Assembly (NCBI GenBank): GCA_001805845.1
Contig: MHHA01000007.1
Coordinates: forward strand, 6,316 to 15,238
Reading direction: 5' to 3'
Length of the DNA stretch: 8,923 nt
Origin: Omnitrophica WOR_2 bacterium RIFCSPLOWO2_12_FULL_46_30
Lineage (GTDB): Bacteria > Omnitrophota > Gorgyraeia > Gygaellales > UBA12090
A program made the position numbers and the translations under genes. The notes below the pieces were generated by a model. It saw only the letters and a program-made list of their open reading frames with translations, made no database searches and had not been told where the DNA came from. Below, in pieces: positions 1-5,551 of the stretch; within the stretch, counting starts at the first letter, position 1, and the number at the start of each line of letters is the position of its first letter.

Positions 1-2
1 GA

Positions 3-89
3 TACCATGACTGGCTGGTAAGTAAATCCAGAGCCAAGGTTAAGGTTCTGGGTTACTATAATCTGAAATCCATAGATGAGATAAGATAA
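3..89 (+). CDS. C-terminal end of an unidentified upstream gene (partial)
   Basis: An open frame enters from the left edge and runs 28 codons to TAA at 87-89. The peptide begins YHDWLVSKSRAKVKV and ends KSIDEIR; it is basic then mixed-charge, with no recognisable motif. The other two forward frames stop within the first few codons, and this stop lies just before the AGGAG that serves the next gene, as expected for an operon neighbour. I do not recognise the family and cannot assign a function from so short a tail. Confidence 0.55.
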   Translation, partial: YHDWLVSKSRAKVKVLGYYNLKSIDEIR

Positions 90-107
90 AAGGAGTAACC
101 ATATTCT

Positions 108-863
108 ATGGCGGATAACAAATGCCCGGGGCAGGATTCACAATACTGGAAGCCGCAAGACGTTATTGAGGTTTCCTGTCCCGGCTGTCAGGCGGTAATT
201 GAATTCTTTAAGGATGAACCAAAGAGGAAATGCCATAGCTGTAAGCAGGAGGTATTTAATCCCCGGGTTGACTTTGGCTGCGCCTTATGGTGCCCCAAGG
301 CAGTAGAGTGCATAGGTCCGGCGCGTTACAAAGAGTTATTAGCCACGGCGAAGAAAGAGCCTATCCAGGATAGATACAAAACCAAAAAAGAGCTTTTAAT
401 CTTAGAGATGGAGAAATATTTCGGCCAGGACCAGAAAAGGATTAACCATGCCAAAAAGGTTTTAGGTTATGCCCAGCAGCTTTTAGAAAAAGAGAAGGCC
501 GACCCTTTGGTAGTGATTGCCTCAAGCGTTCTCCATGACATCGGAATACATAAGGCGGAAAGCAAGTATAAGAGCGCAGCCGGAAATTACCAGGAAATCG
601 AGGGCCCGCCGATAGCCCGCTCTATTATGGAAAAGTTGCAGCTTAAAAAAGATGTTATTGATGAGGTATGCCAGATTATCGCGCATCATCATTCCCCCGG
701 CAAGGTGGATACCCTTAATTTCAGGGTGCTCTACGATGCTGATTGGTTAGTTAATCTTAAAGACGAATTTGATACGAGCGATAGGGAAAAGTTAGATAAA
801 ACCATAGAAAAGGTTTTTCTGACGGAAAGCGGCAGGGAATTAGCCCGCAAGGTGTATCTTTAA
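108..863 (+). CDS. HD-domain phosphohydrolase with Cys-rich N-terminal metal-binding region
   Basis: The 251-residue protein has two parts. Residues 1-70 carry eight cysteines: C6, a CxxC at 24-27, a CxxC at 42-45, then C58, C62 and C68. The paired CxxC motifs suggest a zinc ribbon; the last three plus C6 could hold a second zinc or an Fe-S cluster (inference). Residues about 105-215 form an HD domain with H114, H143-D144 inside an LHDIG motif, the triple His 193-195, and D210/D212, which fits a metal-dependent phosphohydrolase. The substrate cannot be read from sequence. No signal peptide or membrane segment is evident, so it is probably cytosolic. The ATG follows AGGAG at 91-95 with a rather long 12-nt spacer. 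The stop is 9 nt before the next gene, supporting co-transcription. The start and domain call are secure; the biological role is not. Confidence 0.85.
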   Translation: MADNKCPGQDSQYWKPQDVIEVSCPGCQAVIEFFKDEPKRKCHSCKQEVFNPRVDFGCALWCPKAVECIGPARYKELLATAKKEPIQDRYKTKKELLILEMEKYFGQDQKRINHAKKVLGYAQQLLEKEKADPLVVIASSVLHDIGIHKAESKYKSAAGNYQEIEGPPIARSIMEKLQLKKDVIDEVCQIIAHHHSPGKVDTLNFRVLYDADWLVNLKDEFDTSDREKLDKTIEKVFLTESGRELARKVYL

Positions 864-872
864 GCTTGCGAA

Positions 873-2813
873 ATGAATAAAGAAGAAGCTTTAGAGGAAT
901 TCTTCAAGAGCCTCAGGGCCGCCCTCAATAACGGCTCAATTTATTTCCCGGAACATCCCGTCTTTATAAAATCATCGCAGGAGTTAAAGGAAAAAATAGA
1001 TTCGCTCCTGCATTTTTTAAATCCGCTTAAAATCGGCTTTGCGGTTGATTTTCTGGTTGTAGACGGACGGAATTTAGAAAAGGCAGGGCTTATCTCGGGG
1101 TTAGCGGGATTTTTTCATTTCCGCAAGATAAAAAGTATCGAGATAGAGCCAGGCGTAACCATCGGCGAGTTAACGCATTTTCTCGTAAGGGCAGCCAAGC
1201 CGCCGATGCAGATTTTTAAAGAAGGCGGCATAGAGAATTACTTAAGGAAAGAGGAGGCGTCTCATATTCTCGTTGAAAGCCTTGACTATTCCCAGCTTTT
1301 GTATGCTGAAGGAGAAGGATACAAGGATATCTGGACATTTCTATTTCGCGAAGTTATCGAAGAGAAGGATGCGCACAAAATAGCTCAACTGGCCGATAAC
1401 TTCGGAAGAATTATCGCGAAATTTAGAAGCGATGACCTGCTAAAGAATGAAGATGTGCGGGAGAACCTGGGTATCTTCTTAAATTATCTAAAGAATACGG
1501 ACAAAGATAAATTCCAGAGATGCGCCAAAGATGCGGTTAAGCTGCTCCTGCAATATGGAAATAGCCCTGAAGGCGCAGAGCTGGCTAAATTCAAGGATTT
1601 TTTTAAGGACCTCAGTTCAGGCCAGCTTGCCGATACGCTCTGGGAAGAAATAACCGAGAACGAAAACTTCAATCCTTTAAGCCTCAATTTATTTTCCACT
1701 CTCATTGATAACGACCGGCATAAGGAAATAGCTTCCGCATTAGCGTCTAAAAGCAGCCTGACGGACGCCGCCCTCAAACCATCTACGAAAAAAAGAATCA
1801 AAGAACTCTTCTTGTCGCCTGACCTGCAGTCCGCTTCAAAGGTTTACCAACGAATATTTTTATCTTTACTTAAAGATGGAGCAGCCCAAAAAGATATTAG
1901 GGCAACTTTGGATTACGGGCTTTTGCGTGTTAATTACCGCCTGCTCATCCTTAATTTATTGGCGCAAGAAGACAACGAGATCAGGCTGAACCTTATTCGG
2001 GAAAAAATATTAGAAGAGTGGGAGGCAATAGTAAAGGAAAAGGACGTAGAATTCTTGAAGAGCTTTTTAGAGATATTCCGAATGAAAAAGGGCAATTCAT
2101 CTTTTGCAAATATTTTTGAACCCGTAAGAATACGCGTATCTAATTTTATTGAAAATATTATTCTGCAGGGTATGCCTATAGACAATCTAGAGTATTTTAT
2201 GGATATTTTAAGCGCGAGTTCGTTTAAAATAGACGACTACGTTAGAAAAATGTTTAAAGAAAACGTAATCAATCAGCAGATAGTAAAGCTATTCCTGGCT
2301 TTTTTCCCGAAAGACGGCTTATTTATTTTCTGCGATGAATTGAAGAAACGGTCTTTTGATATGGAGTTTCTTAAAAATGTCATAGAGAGCTTAATGCTGA
2401 TTGAGGCCGCTCCGAGCATTGAAATACTGAAAGAAATATTTTCCTTCCCCCTGCGTATGATAAAAATAGAGGTTTTGAAGGCAATGCGGAAAATGCCGGC
2501 GCAAGACGAAGACTTTTTATTCTCTGTCCTGAAAGAAAAAGATGTTTTTTTAAAAAAAGAGGCGTTTGCGGTATTGGCGGATAACGAAAAAACCGCAGAG
2601 AGGGCGCTTAAAGAGCTGCTCGGTATCTTTAATCCGCTGGGCATAAGAAATTATGTCTTAGAGAAAAATATAGAGGTTGTAATAGAAAAAGGCGCCGCTA
2701 TCGCAGCGAGGGATTACCTCGTAATTTTAAGCAAAAAGAGATTTTTCTGGAATAGAGGCCTAAGAGAAAAGGCAAAAGAGGCCTTAGGATACTCGGATGT
2801 CAGAAAGCATTGA
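873..2813 (+). CDS. Large alpha-helical (HEAT-like) protein sharing an N-terminal module with the adjacent HD-GYP protein
   Basis: This 646-residue protein has no catalytic motif that I recognise. Residues about 7-140 align by eye with residues 5-137 of the next gene product: both open with an amphipathic helix, then IYFPEHP (here 23-29) or IYPPEHP, then a hydrophobic strand, a G-I-x-x-I/A segment and a closing helix. The remaining roughly 500 residues are Leu/Lys/Glu-rich amphipathic helices, with HEAT-like helical pairs most visible at about 500-630. I infer a scaffold or regulatory partner of the HD-GYP protein. No signal peptide or membrane segment is seen. The ATG is chosen because the shared module begins immediately after it; the ribosome site is weak. 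The 3' end overlaps the next start by 17 bp, which implies translational coupling. It could instead be annotated only as a hypothetical HEAT-repeat protein. Confidence 0.8.
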   Translation: MNKEEALEEFFKSLRAALNNGSIYFPEHPVFIKSSQELKEKIDSLLHFLNPLKIGFAVDFLVVDGRNLEKAGLISGLAGFFHFRKIKSIEIEPGVTIGELTHFLVRAAKPPMQIFKEGGIENYLRKEEASHILVESLDYSQLLYAEGEGYKDIWTFLFREVIEEKDAHKIAQLADNFGRIIAKFRSDDLLKNEDVRENLGIFLNYLKNTDKDKFQRCAKDAVKLLLQYGNSPEGAELAKFKDFFKDLSSGQLADTLWEEITENENFNPLSLNLFSTLIDNDRHKEIASALASKSSLTDAALKPSTKKRIKELFLSPDLQSASKVYQRIFLSLLKDGAAQKDIRATLDYGLLRVNYRLLILNLLAQEDNEIRLNLIREKILEEWEAIVKEKDVEFLKSFLEIFRMKKGNSSFANIFEPVRIRVSNFIENIILQGMPIDNLEYFMDILSASSFKIDDYVRKMFKENVINQQIVKLFLAFFPKDGLFIFCDELKKRSFDMEFLKNVIESLMLIEAAPSIEILKEIFSFPLRMIKIEVLKAMRKMPAQDEDFLFSVLKEKDVFLKKEAFAVLADNEKTAERALKELLGIFNPLGIRNYVLEKNIEVVIEKGAAIAARDYLVILSKKRFFWNRGLREKAKEALGYSDVRKH

Positions 2814-4134
2814 AAATTCCCTCAGGGAGCTGATCGCCTCATTGCAGCTGGCAAAGATTTATCCGCCGGAACACCCTGCATTTAAAAATTCACTTGATAA
2901 GGCGTATGAGAGCCTGCGGGCCCTGCTGGAGGAGAAAGGCGAACTGGTGATCGGGATTGTGGGAGAGGAATTGACTTCGGGAAAAGAGATTTTTTTTAAT
3001 TTTAGCAGGTCAGTCAAGCCGTTTATTCTTTATTTAAAAGAAAGGGGGGTTGAAAAAATTGCCTTCCGCAGGCAGTTGAAAAAGGATGAGCTTGACTGTT
3101 TTATCGCATCTTTGGCTGCCCCTAAAGAAATCGCCGGCGATGATATTCAGGAATATTTGTCTTTGCGTGATGTTAAGAATATCTCCGCGGGAAAAATAAA
3201 TTTATCCTCTACTCCGGAAGAGGAAATTAGAAAGGCAGCCAGCTTTATTGAACAGTATGAAAATTCCGCCGCGAAAATATCCCGTTATGTAAACGGAGTC
3301 ATTAACGGAGAAAGCCTTGATTATGCGGATTTGAGCTCTTCAGTTACCGGCATTATGGAGAATCTGGTTTCCGGGTATCCGGAATTTTTAAAATTGTCAA
3401 CTTTAAAAAAACGTAATGTCAATACGTATCTCCATATCCTGAATGTAGCTGTCCTCTCCCTCTATTTTTCTTATAAACTGGGATTTTCCAAAGACGATAT
3501 CTCAAATATAGGCATTGCCGCTTTATTCCATGACATGGGAAAGATTTTTATTTCCCAAAAGCTCCTTGACAAGCAGGAAAGGCTGAGCGATGAAGAATTC
3601 ATGCTTATGAAGAGCCATACCGTTTTAGGGGCCCAGATACTTTTAAAATATACAAAAAATCTTGGGGTGCTGCCGGCAGTGGTTGCTTTTGAGCACCATT
3701 TAAGATACGATGCAAAAGGTTATCCTAAGCTGACATTTACGCAGAGGCCGCACATTGCCTCGTTGATTGTTTCCATATGCGATGTTTATGATGCCCTTAA
3801 TTCAAGGAGAAGCTATAAAAGAAATTATCCGCCCGATTTAATCTATAACTTGATGCAAGTAGAAAAGGAGAGGGCCTTTTCCCCTGAGCTTTTAGAAAGT
3901 TTCTTTAAAATAATAGGCGTTTGGCCCATAGGGACCATCGCCGCTTTAAGCGATAAAAGGATTGCCGTAGTAAGAGAGGAGAATGAGGATGATATTTTTT
4001 CTCCCCGGGTAGAGGTAATTTCCCCCGAGGCGAATAAAGAACATATTGATTTGAGGGATAAAAAGGGGGAAATTAAAATTGAGTATGCCTTAGACCCCCT
4101 GGAAGACGGGGGAAAATTCTCGCATTTGGTTTAA
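2797..4134 (+). CDS. HD-GYP domain protein, probable cyclic-di-GMP phosphodiesterase
   Basis: The 445-residue protein has three parts. The N-terminal module (5-137) is shared with the preceding gene. A linker helix region follows at about 140-205, then an HD-GYP domain at about 205-370. The visible signature residues are H213, H245-D246 in FHDMGK, H274, E299-H300-H301, G308-Y309-P310 and D329 in CDVYDAL. HD-GYP enzymes hydrolyse cyclic-di-GMP to pGpG or GMP using two or three metals, and all the usual His/Asp ligands are present, so I infer an active enzyme. A short beta-rich tail follows (about 372-445). No transmembrane segment or receiver domain is seen, so the input signal must come through the N-terminal module or a partner. 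The ATG lies inside the end of the upstream gene, with AGGA at 2786-2789 seven nt before it. Confidence 0.9.
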   Translation: MSESIENSLRELIASLQLAKIYPPEHPAFKNSLDKAYESLRALLEEKGELVIGIVGEELTSGKEIFFNFSRSVKPFILYLKERGVEKIAFRRQLKKDELDCFIASLAAPKEIAGDDIQEYLSLRDVKNISAGKINLSSTPEEEIRKAASFIEQYENSAAKISRYVNGVINGESLDYADLSSSVTGIMENLVSGYPEFLKLSTLKKRNVNTYLHILNVAVLSLYFSYKLGFSKDDISNIGIAALFHDMGKIFISQKLLDKQERLSDEEFMLMKSHTVLGAQILLKYTKNLGVLPAVVAFEHHLRYDAKGYPKLTFTQRPHIASLIVSICDVYDALNSRRSYKRNYPPDLIYNLMQVEKERAFSPELLESFFKIIGVWPIGTIAALSDKRIAVVREENEDDIFSPRVEVISPEANKEHIDLRDKKGEIKIEYALDPLEDGGKFSHLV

Positions 4135-4175
4135 TTAAGGTATATTTTAAAACCAGTGGGGAGGGAAACTTTTTC

Positions 4176-4203
4176 TTGACAAGAGAAAAATATGTGATAT
4201 ACT
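4176..4203 (+). promoter_or_regulatory. Near-consensus sigma-70 type promoter
   Basis: TTGACA (4176-4181, perfect -35) is separated by 16 nt from TATACT (4198-4203, five of six matches to the -10). Transcription would begin near 4209-4212. It lies 42 bp after the HD-GYP stop and points towards the terminator at 4238 and the sigma-like gene at 4440. Its product is either a short RNA ending near 4270 or, on readthrough, the leader of the sigma-like gene. Confidence 0.6.
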
Positions 4204-4237
4204 TAAAATAGATTTACGAAGCAGTAGATACGCAGTG

Positions 4238-4270
4238 AGGCGTTCAGTAATTGATGAACGCCTTTTTGTT
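4238..4270 (+). terminator. Rho-independent terminator
   Basis: A perfect 9-bp stem pairs AGGCGTTCA (4238-4246) with TGAACGCCT (4255-4263) around an 8-nt loop and runs into TTTTTGTTT. It begins about 35 bp after the -10 at 4198. It could end the HD-signalling operon, end a very short RNA from the 4176 promoter, or act as an attenuator before the sigma-like gene. The octamer AGTAGATA lies 8 nt upstream (4223-4230) and recurs before the terminator at 5153. Confidence 0.75.
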
Positions 4271-4273
4271 TGA

Positions 4274-4319
4274 GCACATAACTTACGTCGCACTTACGTG
4301 CTCCGTAAGTTATAAGTGC
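4274..4319 (+). repeat. Long nested inverted repeat with internal repeated segments
   Basis: GCAC plus ATAACTTACG (4274-4287) pairs with CGTAAGTTAT, a two-base bulge and GTGC (4304-4319), a 14-bp stem. Its 16-nt loop contains a second small hairpin, GCAC/GTGC, around TTAC. The same bases also permit crossing pairings: GAGCAC 4272-4277 with GTGCTC 4298-4303, and CGCACTT 4289-4295 with AAGTGCG 4314-4320. The element is non-coding and directly follows the terminator. It may be a structured RNA, an operator array or a small mobile palindromic element; sequence alone does not decide. Confidence 0.6.
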
Positions 4320-4325
4320 GAAAAC

Positions 4326-4375
4326 AACCCTTGACATTTTTCAAGTAATAAATCAAAAATAAAATGTCAAGGGTT
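4326..4375. repeat. Perfect 15-bp inverted repeat
   Basis: AACCCTTGACATTTT (4326-4340) is exactly inverted at 4361-4375 around a 20-nt AT-rich spacer. There is no U-tract on the + strand; on the - strand the stem is followed by TGTTTTC, only weakly terminator-like. Each arm contains TTGACA, but no -10 box stands at a workable distance. It is probably a structural or protein-binding element, or a remnant of a small palindromic insertion. Confidence 0.6.
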
Positions 4376-4385
4376 AAAGGGATAA

Positions 4386-4439
4386 AGAAGTCCCAAATAT
4401 AGCAAAGAAAAAGACGCTATGTTTGGGACTTTTATTTTT
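4386..4439 (+). promoter_or_regulatory. Hairpin plus T-rich tract abutting the sigma-like gene start
   Basis: The 16-bp core stem pairs 4388-4403 with 4416-4431 and has one T-G wobble. It can extend by two pairs to 4386/4433. The stem is followed by TTTATTTTT and then directly by the ATG at 4440. The only purine-rich ribosome-site candidate before that ATG, GGGA at 4425-4428, is buried in the 3' arm. The element could therefore act as a terminator or attenuator, or block translation by hiding the ribosome site. Both readings are inferred from structure alone. Confidence 0.5.
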
Positions 4440-4985
4440 ATGTCTGAGGATAAATTTAAAGAATTGGTAGATAAGTTTAGGCCGGCCTTAAAGAGGCTTT
4501 CTGCGAAAAACAGGTTTTTAGGTTTTATTGATAAAGACGACCTGTATCAGGAAGCGGTAATAAATCTATGGAACCGTTTTAAGGAAGGCCGGTTAGAAAA
4601 TAAAACTTCAAGCTACATCGCGCGGGGTTGTTATTTTCATATTCAGAATTACATCCGCACGCATAAAGTCAGAAATAATATTTTGAGCTTAGAAGAGCCT
4701 ATCGCCTTTGGGGAAGAAGAGAGATTCTGCCTTAAGGATATTATTCGAGACGAAAACCAGGATACATTAGCTCAAGTCAACCGCCGTTTCATTGTGGATG
4801 ATATTATGAATAACGGCCTTACTAAAAGAGAAAAGGATGTATTTAAATTGCTCTATACAGGCATTAATCTCCGGCAGATAGCTAAAAAGTTAGGCATTTC
4901 CCATGTGCGGGTGGTAAAGCTCAAACAGAATATCAGAGATAAGTATAGAGTAAAATTTTTCGATAACGGGGTTACCAAAGCGTAG
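4440..4985 (+). CDS. Small sigma-70 family (ECF-like) RNA polymerase sigma factor
   Basis: The 181-residue product resembles ECF-size sigma factors. Residues about 30-75 look like region 2: a DKDDLYQEAVINLW helix followed by a SYIARGCYFHIQNYIR helix, as in core-binding and -10 recognition helices. Residues about 125-170 look like region 4, with LTKREKDVFKLL then a helix-turn-helix around LRQIAKKLGISHVRVVKL. Such proteins direct RNA polymerase to particular promoters. I chose the ATG at 4440, giving MSEDKFKEL; an in-frame ATG at 4419 would add seven hydrophobic residues but sits inside a long hairpin stem. Neither start has a good ribosome site. No anti-sigma gene is adjacent, and hairpin-rich DNA on both sides isolates the gene. 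A phage- or transposon-type sigma-like regulator remains possible. Confidence 0.75.
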   Translation: MSEDKFKELVDKFRPALKRLSAKNRFLGFIDKDDLYQEAVINLWNRFKEGRLENKTSSYIARGCYFHIQNYIRTHKVRNNILSLEEPIAFGEEERFCLKDIIRDENQDTLAQVNRRFIVDDIMNNGLTKREKDVFKLLYTGINLRQIAKKLGISHVRVVKLKQNIRDKYRVKFFDNGVTKA

Positions 4986-4989
4986 TTAT

Positions 4990-5009
4990 TTTTACTTATA
5001 TAAGTAAAA
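4990..5009. repeat. Perfect 20-bp AT-rich palindrome
   Basis: TTTTACTTATATAAGTAAAA is fully self-complementary with no spacer, starting 5 bp after the sigma-like gene's stop codon. Its position upstream of the PII-amtB operon and its two-fold symmetry fit an operator for a dimeric regulator. The absence of a loop makes it a poor RNA hairpin or terminator. The bound protein, if any, is unknown. Confidence 0.5.
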
Positions 5010-5043
5010 GAAGCCAACGAAGGCATAGATTTTCTAAGGATAT

Positions 5044-5099
5044 GAAGCTCCACGGCTTAAGAGCCGCGGTTTCTGACTTTTTCCCGCCTTGTGGCGGGA
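5044..5099. repeat. Two tandem GC-rich hairpins, REP-like or insertion-end-like
   Basis: Hairpin one pairs CCaCGGCT (5050-5057) with AGCCGcGG (5062-5069) around TAAG, with one mismatch. Outer GAA/TTC pairing reaches 5044 and 5073. Hairpin two pairs TCCCGCC (5082-5088) with GGCGGGA (5093-5099) around TTGT. The first is followed by TTTCTGACTTTTT, so it could terminate the sigma-like gene. Its form also resembles subterminal hairpins of IS200/IS605-type elements and REP sequences, but no transposase gene is present. Origin is therefore unresolved. Confidence 0.45.
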
Positions 5100-5152
5100 C
5101 TGGGTGCGGGATAAAAAGCAGCATACAAAGAAAGTAGATAGAAAGACAATGG

Positions 5153-5183
5153 GCGTCTTAAGACAAGAGACGCTTTTTTTGTT
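5153..5183 (+). terminator. Leader terminator (probable attenuator) of the PII-amtB-PII operon
   Basis: GCGTCT (5153-5158) pairs with AGACGC (5168-5173), extended by a T-G wobble to a 7-nt loop, and is followed by seven T residues (5174-5180). It ends about 24 bp before the first PII gene, which has a good ribosome site (GAGGAA, 5195-5200). A strong terminator inside the probable 5' leader suggests conditional readthrough. AGTAGATA (5133-5140) stands upstream, as at the 4238 terminator. An alternative reading is that it ends an upstream transcript and the true promoter lies in the 24-bp gap, but no promoter is visible there. Confidence 0.7.
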
Positions 5184-5206
5184 CAGCGCTAACCGAGGAA
5201 ACAGAT

Positions 5207-5527
5207 ATGAAAAAGATTGAATGCGTAATTCGCTCAGAAAAACTAAAGGATGTAACTGATGCCTTAAGAGAAGCCGGCATCGGCGGAATGACGGTTAGCG
5301 AAGTGCGCGGGTTTGGAGCGCAGACTACGCGGCCGGAGAGTTTCCTTTTTGTGCATAAGATAAAGCTTGAGATTTATGCTCTGGATTCAGGGGTGCAAGA
5401 GATTATTTCAACGATATTAAAACACTGCGCATCCGGCAAGATGGGGGATGGTAAGATTGCCGTCTTGCCGATGGATGACTGTGTGCGGGTGCGTACCGGA
5501 GAAAGAAAAAATAGGGCTATATTGTAA
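5207..5527 (+). CDS. glnB: PII-family nitrogen regulatory protein with shortened T-loop
   Basis: This 106-residue protein is about six residues shorter than standard PII (112). It has the PII core: MKKIECVIR start, VSEVRGFGAQ with G37 and Q39, B-loop SGKMGDGK (76-83) and C-loop RVRTGER with R94 and R96. PII trimers bind ATP, ADP and 2-oxoglutarate and report nitrogen and energy state to partners through the T-loop. Here the T-loop between GFG and KIKLEI has 13 residues rather than about 20, lacks K40-G41 and has no Tyr equivalent to Tyr51, so uridylylation there is not possible. The first gene of the cluster, it sits 24 nt before amtB, which favours the channel as a partner. With so altered a T-loop, AmtB blocking may differ or be absent. 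glnB and glnK cannot be distinguished from sequence. Confidence 0.88.
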   Translation: MKKIECVIRSEKLKDVTDALREAGIGGMTVSEVRGFGAQTTRPESFLFVHKIKLEIYALDSGVQEIISTILKHCASGKMGDGKIAVLPMDDCVRVRTGERKNRAIL

Positions 5528-5551
5528 GCTCAAGAAGGAGGGAGAAACGCT

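Noticed and set aside
4095..4112. CCCCC/GGGGG stem near the end of the HD-GYP gene as its terminator
   Set aside because: It lies inside the coding sequence and has no T-run afterwards.
4331..4360. TTGACA at 4331 as a second promoter for the sigma-like gene
   Set aside because: No -10-like hexamer occurs at 15-19 nt; TAATAA lies only 9 nt away. The hexamer is part of a perfect inverted repeat.
4274..4433. CRISPR array or tRNA in the hairpin-rich gap
   Set aside because: There are no regularly spaced identical direct repeats, and no cloverleaf with T-loop or anticodon arm could be drawn.
4853..5053. Small reverse-strand open frame across the end of the sigma-like gene
   Set aside because: It has no family-like features, and it is antisense to the well-supported sigma region 4 and runs over the palindrome; it is a shadow frame.
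5092..5108. Possible sigma-54 promoter (TGGC ... TGC) before the PII-amtB operon
   Set aside because: The GG and GC elements are one base too far apart for the strict -24/-12 spacing, and the flanking bases match poorly; the sequence is explained by the GC-rich hairpin.
5153..5173. ANTAR-protein target hairpin
   Set aside because: The terminator loop is AAGACAA (or hexaloop AAGACA with a bulge), which does not give A at position 1 with G at position 4, and no companion hexaloop hairpin stands just upstream.
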